A DNA stretch of 64,000 nucleotides from Comamonadaceae bacterium (GTDB lineage Bacteria > Pseudomonadota > Gammaproteobacteria > Burkholderiales > Burkholderiaceae_C), in the NCBI GenBank assembly GCA_947443645.1, contig CANEXF010000005.1:124001-188000 (forward strand), given 5' to 3'. Under the pieces are notes generated by a model, which saw nothing but the letters and a program-made list of their open reading frames with translations, searched no databases and was not told the DNA's origin. Made by a program: the position numbers and the translations under genes. The first letter of the stretch is position 1, and each line of letters starts with the position of its first letter. Below are positions 32,565 through 40,041 of the stretch, one piece after another.

Positions 32565-32885
32565 ATGTCCAGTTTCCCAGGCCAGTTCCTGCGTTTTGTC
32601 CTCAAGCTGACTTTAGGCCTGTTCGCCGCGGTGTTTGCCGTGAGCCTGCTCGCGGCAGCGCTGGTGGTACTGGTTTTGAGCCTGCTCAAGTCCCTGATCA
32701 CCGGCAAAAAGCCGGCGCCCGCCATGGCCTTTGGCCGCTTCCAGAAGTTTTCAACGCAAACCATCTGGCCGGGTGCGCGAGACGATCGCGCGGCTAAGGC
32801 TTCTGCCGCTGATGTGGTGGATGTTGAAGTGCGAGAAATCAAGGAAACCACTCAAGCGCTCGCGCCCGACAAGCGCCTGCCCTGA
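32565..32885 (+). CDS. Small membrane-anchored hypothetical protein
   Basis: 106 aa; one strong hydrophobic segment; fits between neighbours. Confidence 0.6.
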   Translation: MSSFPGQFLRFVLKLTLGLFAAVFAVSLLAAALVVLVLSLLKSLITGKKPAPAMAFGRFQKFSTQTIWPGARDDRAAKASAADVVDVEVREIKETTQALAPDKRLP

Positions 32886-32921
32886 TGGCAGCTGCCTGCG
32901 CCCCAACTCCGGAGTCTTGCG

Positions 32922-33359
32922 ATGAACCCGAATGAGTTGTGCACCGAGGCCGAAGTCGCCACCTTGGTCCACGCCTTTTACGCCAGGGTGCGTGCCGACG
33001 CGGTGCTGGCACCGATCTTCAGTGCGCACATCAGCGACTGGGACAGTCACCTGGCCAAGCTAGTCGACTTCTGGTCATCGATGCTGCGCAGCACCGGGCG
33101 CTTCACCGGCACGCCCATGCCCAAGCACATCGCCCTGCCCGAGCTGAGCGCAGAGCTGTTTCAACGCTGGCTGGCGCTGTTTCATGAAACCGCCGCGCTG
33201 CAGCCGAATCGGGCCATGGCCGAGCGCGCTGAAGCGATGGCCCAGCGCATCGCCCAAAGCCTGTGGCTCGGCTACCAGATGAGCCATGCGCCTGACGCAT
33301 TGCCCACCGGCTTGGCGCCGGCAACTTCGCTCACCACTGCCGCCCGCTCGAACGGATAG
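32922..33359 (+). CDS. Truncated haemoglobin, group III-like
   Basis: VHAFYARVRADAVLAPIFSAHI...WDSHLAKLVDFWSSMLRSTGRFTGTPMPKHIAL. Confidence 0.85.
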   Translation: MNPNELCTEAEVATLVHAFYARVRADAVLAPIFSAHISDWDSHLAKLVDFWSSMLRSTGRFTGTPMPKHIALPELSAELFQRWLALFHETAALQPNRAMAERAEAMAQRIAQSLWLGYQMSHAPDALPTGLAPATSLTTAARSNG

Positions 33360-33440
33360 CGCAGAACGCGGCTGGCCCGCCCTGCTGCCAGCCCCAAACA
33401 CCACGGCGCGCTGATCAGGGCTCGCGGATCAGCGCAGAGT

Positions 33441-33471
33441 GCTATTTAATCAATAGCTGCTTGTGCTCGCC
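33441..33471 (+). repeat. Short interspersed repeat, partial intergenic copy
   Basis: GCTATTTAATCAATAGCTGCTTGTGCTCGCC. Confidence 0.6.
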
Positions 33472-33546
33472 AGCATTGCTTGATAGCCATATTTAGCCAC
33501 TATTTTCTAGTTGCGATAATTTTCGTATACGATATAACGCATTCCA

Positions 33547-34272
33547 ATGACGTCCCCTATGCTGCCCTGGCTTACCGAATCTTCTGCCCAACGCTTTAGC
33601 GATCTGCGCGACACCTCGCTGTCCAAGCTGGTGCGCGACGACATGCTGGCGCTGATTCTCAAGGGTGTTCTGAAACCGGGCCAGCGCATCAACGAACCCG
33701 ATGTCGCCAGCCGGCTGCAGGTTTCGCGGGTGCCGGTGCGTGAGGCCTTGCGCGAACTCGAAAGCTCGGGCCTGGTGGTGTCACGCAAGCATTCGGGCGT
33801 TTTTGTGCGTACGCTGGCGGCCGAGGAGATTCGGGATCTGTACCAGATGCGCGCCCTGCTGGACGGCTTTGCCGGGCGGCGTGCGACACAACTGGGCGCA
33901 GACCAGCGCGCCGCGCTGCTGACCTTGCTGGACACCTCGGTTGCGGCCATGCTGCAGGCGGCAAGCCTGCATGATGTGCAGCGCTACTACGCCGAGAACC
34001 TGAGTTTTCACTGGGCCATCGTCGAGGCCGCCGGCAACCAGCAGTTGTCGGACAGTTACCGCGGCATCGTGCAAAAACTGCACCTGACACGGCTCAAGAA
34101 CCTTTCGCAAGACGTCGGCATGCAGGCCTCGATTGCCGAACATGTGGACATCGTCCAGGCTTTGCGCGAAGCTGATGCGCCGCGCTGCGAAGCCATGATG
34201 GCGCAGCACGTGGACGACGCCTATGCGCGTCTGCGCGAGGCGCAACCCCCAGCCGCATCGCCAGTGGCCTAA
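33547..34272 (+). CDS. GntR family transcriptional regulator, FCD subfamily
   Basis: LKPGQRINEPDVASRLQVSRVPVREALRELESSGLV wHTH plus helical C-terminal domain. Confidence 0.92.
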   Translation: MTSPMLPWLTESSAQRFSDLRDTSLSKLVRDDMLALILKGVLKPGQRINEPDVASRLQVSRVPVREALRELESSGLVVSRKHSGVFVRTLAAEEIRDLYQMRALLDGFAGRRATQLGADQRAALLTLLDTSVAAMLQAASLHDVQRYYAENLSFHWAIVEAAGNQQLSDSYRGIVQKLHLTRLKNLSQDVGMQASIAEHVDIVQALREADAPRCEAMMAQHVDDAYARLREAQPPAASPVA

Positions 34273-34332
34273 AACGCCAAAACACGAACACACGTGATCA
34301 AAAATTATTCCAGACAAGAAAGTGAGCACACC

Positions 34333-35304
34333 ATGAAACGACGCACCCTGCTGCAAGCAGCCCCCGCCCTGGTTTACGCACCCGGACTGGTGCTGGCGCA
34401 AGCCGCGTATCCATCCAAGCCGATACGCTACATCGTGCCAGTGGCCGCCGGCGGCGGCAGCGACATGGTGGGCCGCACCGTGACCGAGCGCTGGGGCAAC
34501 CAGCTCAAGCAAAGCTTTATCGTCGACAACCAGGGCGGCGGCGGCGGCGTGATTGCCTGCCAGACCACGGCCCGGTCAGCACCCGACGGCTACACCCTGA
34601 TGCAAGGCTATGTCGCGACCCATGGCACCAGCCCGGCCACGCGCAAGCTGAGCTACGACCCGGTCAAGGACTTCACCGCCATCGGCATGATTGGCGCGAC
34701 ACCGAATGTGCTGGTGGTCAACAGCGCGCTGCCGGTCAGGACCGTCAAGGAATTTGTTGATTACGTCAAGAAGAACCCCGGACGCGTGAGCTACGGCTCG
34801 GCCGGCCAGGGATCACTGACGCACCTGACGATGGAGCTGTTCAAGCAGCAGATCGACTCCTTCATGGTGCACATTCCCTACCGCGGCATTGCGCCGGCCT
34901 TCACCGACCTGATAGGTGGCCAGACCCAGGCCATGTTTCCGGGCCTGGCCGCCGCCCTGCCGCACATCCGCTCCGGTCGGGTCCGGCCACTGGCCGTCAC
35001 GGGTCTGGTGCGGCATTCGCAATTCAAGGACTTGCCAACGCTGGACGAGTCCGGCTTCAAGGGCTTTGACGCACAGCAGTGGTACGGCGTGGTGGGCCCA
35101 GCCGGCATTCCGGCGCCCATCGTCAAGCAGCTCAACGAGTCTCTGGCCATCGTGCTGCGCGCGCCCGACCTGCGCGAAAAGCTCGCGGTCGAGGCGATCG
35201 AACCCATGGTCACCACGCCCGAGCAGTTTGCAGCCTTCATTGCCGCCGACATCGCGCGCTGGACCAAGCTGGCCAAGGCGCGCAACATCGTGCTGGAAAG
35301 CTAG
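34333..35304 (+). CDS. Bug family (tripartite tricarboxylate transporter-type) substrate-binding protein
   Basis: YPSKPIRYIVPVAAGGGSDMVGRTV, GQGSLTHLTMELFK, VPYRG-like IPYRGIAPAFTDLIGGQ. Confidence 0.93.
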   Translation: MKRRTLLQAAPALVYAPGLVLAQAAYPSKPIRYIVPVAAGGGSDMVGRTVTERWGNQLKQSFIVDNQGGGGGVIACQTTARSAPDGYTLMQGYVATHGTSPATRKLSYDPVKDFTAIGMIGATPNVLVVNSALPVRTVKEFVDYVKKNPGRVSYGSAGQGSLTHLTMELFKQQIDSFMVHIPYRGIAPAFTDLIGGQTQAMFPGLAAALPHIRSGRVRPLAVTGLVRHSQFKDLPTLDESGFKGFDAQQWYGVVGPAGIPAPIVKQLNESLAIVLRAPDLREKLAVEAIEPMVTTPEQFAAFIAADIARWTKLAKARNIVLES

Positions 35305-35344
35305 GCCGGCAAGTCCACACCCACAAATCCACACCAATAATCGG

Positions 35345-35390
35345 CTGTAGCGCCCGTTATCCGGGCGCAAGCAGCTTCTTTATTGATAGC
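35345..35390 (-). repeat. Short interspersed repeat, full-length intergenic copy
   Basis: Reverse complement GCTATCAATAAAGAAGCTGCTTGCGCCCGGATAACGGGCGCTACA. Confidence 0.75.
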
Positions 35391-35413
35391 AGATAGTTTC
35401 ATTTCTCGCTTTC

Positions 35414-35449
35414 CGTTTTCTTTTTCGTTTTCTTTTTCGTTTTCTTTTT
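35414..35449 (+). repeat. Three perfect 12-bp tandem copies (cgttttcttttt)
   Basis: Read directly: cgttttcttttt x3 just upstream of the PrpD-like start. Confidence 0.9.
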
Positions 35450-35490
35450 TCATCAACTTGTTGGCAACGCTGTTTGCCGGAAAAACCCCC

Positions 35491-36894
35491 ATGGCACGTA
35501 ATACCCAGGTCGTCGCCGACCACAACGCTCCGCAAATCACCCAGATCCTCGCGCAATTCGTTGCCACCCATCCGTCCAGGGGCTGGAGCGACGCGGTTGA
35601 CCACGAAGCGCACCGCACCTTCATGAACTGGCTGGGCTGCGCTGTGGGCGCAACCCACCACGAAGCCGCCGACGCCGCGCTCGCCGCCGTCAACATGCTG
35701 CAGCCCGCAGCGCAAGCCAGCGTGCTGGGGCGCACTGAAAAAGTCGACATGGCCAGCGCCGCGCTGCTCAACGGCATCACCTCGCACACCTTTGACTTTG
35801 ACGACACCCACCTCAAGACCATCATCCACCCGGCCGGCCCGGTGGCCTCTGCCGTGCTGGCCATGGCCGAGCACATTGGCAACACGACCGGCAACGAGCT
35901 GCGCGTTTCCGGCCGCGACATGATCGATGCGCTGGTGCTGGGCATTGACGTGTCCTGCCGCGTCGGCAACGCCATGTACCCTGACCACTACGACCGCGGC
36001 TGGCACATCACCGGCTCGACCGGCACGCTGGGCGCAGCCGCTGCTTGCGCGCGCCTGTTGAAGCTCGACGTGCAGCAAACCGCCATGGCCCTGGGCATTG
36101 CCGCCTCGCAGCCGGTCGGCATGCGCGAACAATTCGGCACCATGACCAAGCCCTTCCATCCGGGCGCCGCAGCGCGTGCCGGCCTGATGTCGGCACTGCT
36201 GGCCAGCAAGGGCTACACCGCCAGCCCGAAAGCGCTGGAAGCGCCGCGCGGCATGATGCAGACCGTGTCAACCAAAAACGACTGGAGCGAAATCACCCAC
36301 GAGCTCGGCCAGCGTTTTGAGATCTCCTTCAACAGCTACAAGCCATTCGCCTGCGGCATCGTGATTCACCCCAGCATTGACGCTTGCGCCCAGTTGCGCC
36401 TGCAGGGCGTGACGCCAGACCAGATCGAGCGGATTGAACTCAAGGTGCATTCACTGGTGCTGGAACTCACGGGCAAGAAAGAGCCACAAGACGGCCTGCA
36501 AGCCAAGTTCAGCGTCTACCACGGCTGCGCCGCCGGCTTGACGTTTGGCTACGCGGCTGAAGAAGAGTTCTCGGACGAGATCGTGAACCGCGCCGACATG
36601 GTGGCGCTGCGCCGCAAGGTCGTCGCCACGGTGGACGATTCAATTGACGAAGCCAGCGCCGATGTGACCGCCGTGCTGCTCGACGGCCGCCGCGTGCATG
36701 TGTTTGTCGAACACGCGATTGGCTCGCTGCAAAACCCGATGACGGACGCGCAGCTAGAAGCCAAATTCCACGGCATGTCCGACGAGATTCTGGGCGCCGC
36801 GCAAACCAGCGCACTGATCAGCGCCTGCTGGTCCATTGGCAATGCCGCCGACGCCAGCCAAGTGGTGGCCCTGGCCACACCGGAGAAAAAATGA
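35491..36894 (+). CDS. MmgE/PrpD family protein
   Basis: FDFDDTHLKTIIHPAGPVASAVLAMAE, YRGWHITGSTGTLGAAAACARLL-like, SYKPFACGIVIHPSIDA. Confidence 0.92.
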   Translation: MARNTQVVADHNAPQITQILAQFVATHPSRGWSDAVDHEAHRTFMNWLGCAVGATHHEAADAALAAVNMLQPAAQASVLGRTEKVDMASAALLNGITSHTFDFDDTHLKTIIHPAGPVASAVLAMAEHIGNTTGNELRVSGRDMIDALVLGIDVSCRVGNAMYPDHYDRGWHITGSTGTLGAAAACARLLKLDVQQTAMALGIAASQPVGMREQFGTMTKPFHPGAAARAGLMSALLASKGYTASPKALEAPRGMMQTVSTKNDWSEITHELGQRFEISFNSYKPFACGIVIHPSIDACAQLRLQGVTPDQIERIELKVHSLVLELTGKKEPQDGLQAKFSVYHGCAAGLTFGYAAEEEFSDEIVNRADMVALRRKVVATVDDSIDEASADVTAVLLDGRRVHVFVEHAIGSLQNPMTDAQLEAKFHGMSDEILGAAQTSALISACWSIGNAADASQVVALATPEKK

Positions 36895-37877
36895 GCACTG
36901 CCCGTCCAAAAATTGTCGTCGTTGGTGATGCAGAGCAAGGTCTGCGCCGCCTGGGCGACTGGCGCGCCATTGACGCGCAAGCCGATGTCACCGTGCACCA
37001 CCTGCCGCTGCAGGGCCAGGCGCTGATCGATGCCTTGAAAGATGCCGACGCCGTGGTGCTGGTGCGCGACCGCACGCCATTTGACGCGGCGCTGCTGGCC
37101 CAGCTGCCCAAGCTGCGCTACGTGATCTTCACCGGCACACGCAACACCACGCTGGACCTGGCAGCAATGGCTGCGCGCGGCATCCCGGTCAGCCACACCG
37201 AGTGGGGCCCGTCCAAAGACAGCACCTGCGAGCTGACTTGGTCGCTGATCTTGGGGGCCACCCGCCAGCTCGAGCAGCAAACCGCCCTGCTGCGCAGCGG
37301 CCAATGGCGCGCCAAGACCGCCGAGCCGCTGGCCGGCGTGCTGCACGGCCAGACGCTGGGCCTGGTCGGCCTGGGCGAAATCGGCGGGCGCGTGGCCAAA
37401 GTGGCTCAGGCGCTGGGCATGAAAGTGCTGACCTGGAGCCCGCGCATGACGCCCGAGCGCGCGGCAGTGCATGGCGCGACCTCGGTGCCACTTGAAGAGT
37501 TGCTGGGCAGCGCCAGAGTGGTCAGCCTGCACCTGGTGCCCACGCCGCCGACCCGGCATTTGCTCAACGCCAAGACATTGGCGCTGATGCAGCCGGGCAG
37601 CCTGCTGGTGAACACCTCGCGTTCGGCACTGATAGACAGCGCAGCGCTAGTGCAGGCACTTGAAAAAGGCCGGCCCGGCTTTGCCGCACTCGATGTGTTT
37701 GACGTCGAGCCCCTGCCCATGAGTGATGCGCTGCGCCAGCTGCCCAACGTGCTGCTCACGCCGCACCTGGGTTTCGTGACCGAGCCGGTCTACCAGCGCT
37801 TTGCCGCCGGCGTGACCGAGTGCCTGCAAGCCTGGCTGGCTGGCCAGCCGCTGGTCAGGCAGGTCGCGGCGAGCTAA
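36891..37877 (+). CDS. D-2-hydroxyacid dehydrogenase family protein
   Basis: LGLVGLGEIGGRVAKVAQALGMKVLTWSP (Rossmann), LLVNTSRSALID, AALDVFDVEPLP. Confidence 0.93.
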   Translation: MSTARPKIVVVGDAEQGLRRLGDWRAIDAQADVTVHHLPLQGQALIDALKDADAVVLVRDRTPFDAALLAQLPKLRYVIFTGTRNTTLDLAAMAARGIPVSHTEWGPSKDSTCELTWSLILGATRQLEQQTALLRSGQWRAKTAEPLAGVLHGQTLGLVGLGEIGGRVAKVAQALGMKVLTWSPRMTPERAAVHGATSVPLEELLGSARVVSLHLVPTPPTRHLLNAKTLALMQPGSLLVNTSRSALIDSAALVQALEKGRPGFAALDVFDVEPLPMSDALRQLPNVLLTPHLGFVTEPVYQRFAAGVTECLQAWLAGQPLVRQVAAS

Positions 37878-38097
37878 GGCGGACTGGGACCGGCTTGGGC
37901 CTGTTATCAGGCCCAAGCCCGCACCACCAGTTCGTCAAACCCGGTGGCCGCATCCGGCTCATGGGCGTGACGGCCACATGATTGGCAGCGCGAAGCAGCG
38001 ACACCCAGTTGAGCCCGTAGACAGCCACCGCTCTGAACACTGCGTCGCGGGCGAACCACTAACGCGAATCAATAGTTCCAGAGATGTTGCTCATTGC

Positions 38098-38595
38098 TCA
38101 AGCATCTCCACCCCAGGCCTTCAGGCGCTTCTGAATCTCGGCCTTCGGCAGTCGGCAGCGGGGTCCTTGTGAAATTTTTGTCAGCCCTTCGTGCAGTGCT
38201 GAATGCGTCGTCACGCTGCTTTCAGCCAACCCATCCAGCAGCCACAACAAGCCGTACATTTCCACACCGTAGTGTTTGGCGGCGGTCCGCAGTGGTCCGT
38301 CGCTTGTGAGCAGCACATGGTCGGGCCGACGCGCGCAGGAGAGTGCAAAACAATCAGGCAAGCTCAAGGGCTTGAGTTCATTTTTGACGAGCTGCGCAAA
38401 GCTCATTTCGTCAGGTTGCAAGCTGACAATTTGCAGCCCCAACGCACGGTAGTAAGCCCCGTTGTAGGCCTCCAACTCTTTCTCGTACAGCAGGTCAGGC
38501 ACCACCATCGGAATGCCCGTGGCGAAGGCCATCGGGAGCAAGTCTCCGCGCTCGAGATCAATCAGTACTGAAGTGTCCGAGACGAGGAGGATCAC
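38098..38595 (-). CDS. PIN-domain protein (putative toxin/RNase)
   Basis: VSDTSVLIDLERGDLLP, LSLPDCFALSCARR, LLTSDGPLR acidic PIN residues; GTG at 38595 proposed; immediately follows the XRE-ImmA gene. Confidence 0.8.
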   Translation of the reverse strand: MILLVSDTSVLIDLERGDLLPMAFATGIPMVVPDLLYEKELEAYNGAYYRALGLQIVSLQPDEMSFAQLVKNELKPLSLPDCFALSCARRPDHVLLTSDGPLRTAAKHYGVEMYGLLWLLDGLAESSVTTHSALHEGLTKISQGPRCRLPKAEIQKRLKAWGGDA

Positions 38596-38599
38596 TTTG

Positions 38600-39670
38600 T
38601 CAAACCCCTGCTGGCGACAAACGTGCGTCCAGTTCCCGGACGCTGATTTGAAGAAGCTCGCCAGCCTTGGCCCCCGACATCGCCTCCTCCATAACCGCTC
38701 GCAGGCACAAGCGCTCCATGCGCGTGGGCGTTTCTGCTTCAAAAGGATAAGGTTCAACAGCCGTTTTACCGACCCAATTCATCCGGACCATGGTTCCCCA
38801 GAGGCTATTGAACACGGCTTTGCTGATGATGCCCAGTTGCTTGCATCGCACGGCAAGCATCGATACGCTGACCCGGAAGAAAGCCTTGAGCTCGAGCAGT
38901 TCGCCTAGCGACAATGCCGTTCGGACCTTGCCCAAACGCTTGAAAAGCATCTCGCGCGTGACCAAAAATGCCCCTGCAAAACGGTCTGCAGCCTTTTCAC
39001 CTTCTTTTTCTTCCCAGTTACCCTTGAGTTGCAGCACCAAGTGAGCCAACTCGTGCGCTAGCGTGAAGCGTTGCCGCTCTCCGCTATGGTTTTTGTTCAC
39101 CACAATGACTGCAACCGGATGCTGCCCATCACGACTGGCAAATGCCTTGGACCCGGACACGGTCTGCGGCAAGTCAAGCGCGATCACTTTCACACCGTTG
39201 TCTTCCAGCAGTTCGGCCATGGCGGGGATCGGATCAATTCCAATCTTCCACAAGCGCCGCAAGGCATCTGCGGCAGCTTCTGCCTCTTCAGCCGAACGTA
39301 TCGAAAACTCCTTTGCCGTAGGCACCAGCCAATCGAGCAAGGCGTCAGGCAACAGTTCTTCGACCTCCAGATACCGCTCCAGGTGATCAATGACAACGGC
39401 TTCCACAGCTTTTTCTTCTTTGACCCCGGTGGCCGGGTCTTTGCGAAAGTCCACCCCCGACAGCGCAATATCCCGATTGCTGAGCAGGTATTCAGGCGAA
39501 ACTTTGAGCGCCCGCGCCAGCGCCAGCAACACGTCTGAGCCGGGCATCATCTGGTCGTTTTCGTACTTTCCAATGGCCTGTGCAGATACCTTGCCGGAAA
39601 TAGCATCTTCCATGGCACGCAGCGACAAACCGGCCGCTTCACGCGCCAGTCTTAGGCGGTTTCCAATCAT
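38600..39670 (-). CDS. XRE HTH plus ImmA/IrrE metallopeptidase-domain protein
   Basis: RLRLAREAAGLSLRAMEDAISGKVSAQAIGKYENDQMMPGSDVLLALARAL (HTH); RFTLAHELAHLVLQLKG (HExxH). Confidence 0.9.
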   Translation of the reverse strand: MIGNRLRLAREAAGLSLRAMEDAISGKVSAQAIGKYENDQMMPGSDVLLALARALKVSPEYLLSNRDIALSGVDFRKDPATGVKEEKAVEAVVIDHLERYLEVEELLPDALLDWLVPTAKEFSIRSAEEAEAAADALRRLWKIGIDPIPAMAELLEDNGVKVIALDLPQTVSGSKAFASRDGQHPVAVIVVNKNHSGERQRFTLAHELAHLVLQLKGNWEEKEGEKAADRFAGAFLVTREMLFKRLGKVRTALSLGELLELKAFFRVSVSMLAVRCKQLGIISKAVFNSLWGTMVRMNWVGKTAVEPYPFEAETPTRMERLCLRAVMEEAMSGAKAGELLQISVRELDARLSPAGV

Positions 39671-39699
39671 GGTGATTCTCCTGGGGGGCTTTATGCATT

Positions 39700-39736
39700 G
39701 TTTACAAAATTACATTTTATACATTATTTTGTAAAC
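39700..39736. promoter_or_regulatory. Candidate operator: 11-bp perfect inverted repeat upstream of the XRE-ImmA gene
   Basis: GTTTACAAAAT-N15-ATTTTGTAAAC. Confidence 0.65.
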
Positions 39737-39776
39737 CTCAAGCCCTGAGCGAATCGAGTATCGAAGGTGAGCTTTC

Positions 39777-39926
39777 ATGAGCAATCCGAAGATGTTCGCC
39801 TCGTTAGTCATGGCGACGACTGGGTGGCGCGCCCAAAGAGAGTTGTTGATCCACAACCGCCAGGGACAAATTCGCCACCGCGACAGCTTCGGCAACGACC
39901 CCTTCCCGCTCCAAGACAAGAAATAA
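39777..39926 (+). CDS. Possible 49-aa small protein or gene remnant
   Basis: Preceded by gaaggtgag; MSNPKMFASLVMATTGWRAQRELLIHNRQGQIRHRDSFGNDPFPLQDKK; not in the supplied ORF track. Confidence 0.3.
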   Translation: MSNPKMFASLVMATTGWRAQRELLIHNRQGQIRHRDSFGNDPFPLQDKK

Positions 39927-40041
39927 GGCCAGAAGCTTAGGTCTACAACCGGTCCGTCTCGCTTTTTTGGCCACGTCCCATGCGACGGATCAATAGCGAT
40001 TTGCGTTGACGAGCACCTAACCAATTTCAGTAGCGATGTTG

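Noticed and set aside
33408-33435. GCGCTGATC...GATCAGCGC hairpin after the truncated haemoglobin gene as a terminator
   Set aside because: 9-bp stem but no T run; kept as an unassigned palindrome
39710-40024. 104-aa minus-strand ORF between the XRE-ImmA and R-M genes
   Set aside because: Overlaps the operator palindrome and the XRE promoter; Trp/Ser-rich sequence without recognisable motif; the opposite-strand 49-aa ORF has a better ribosome-binding site
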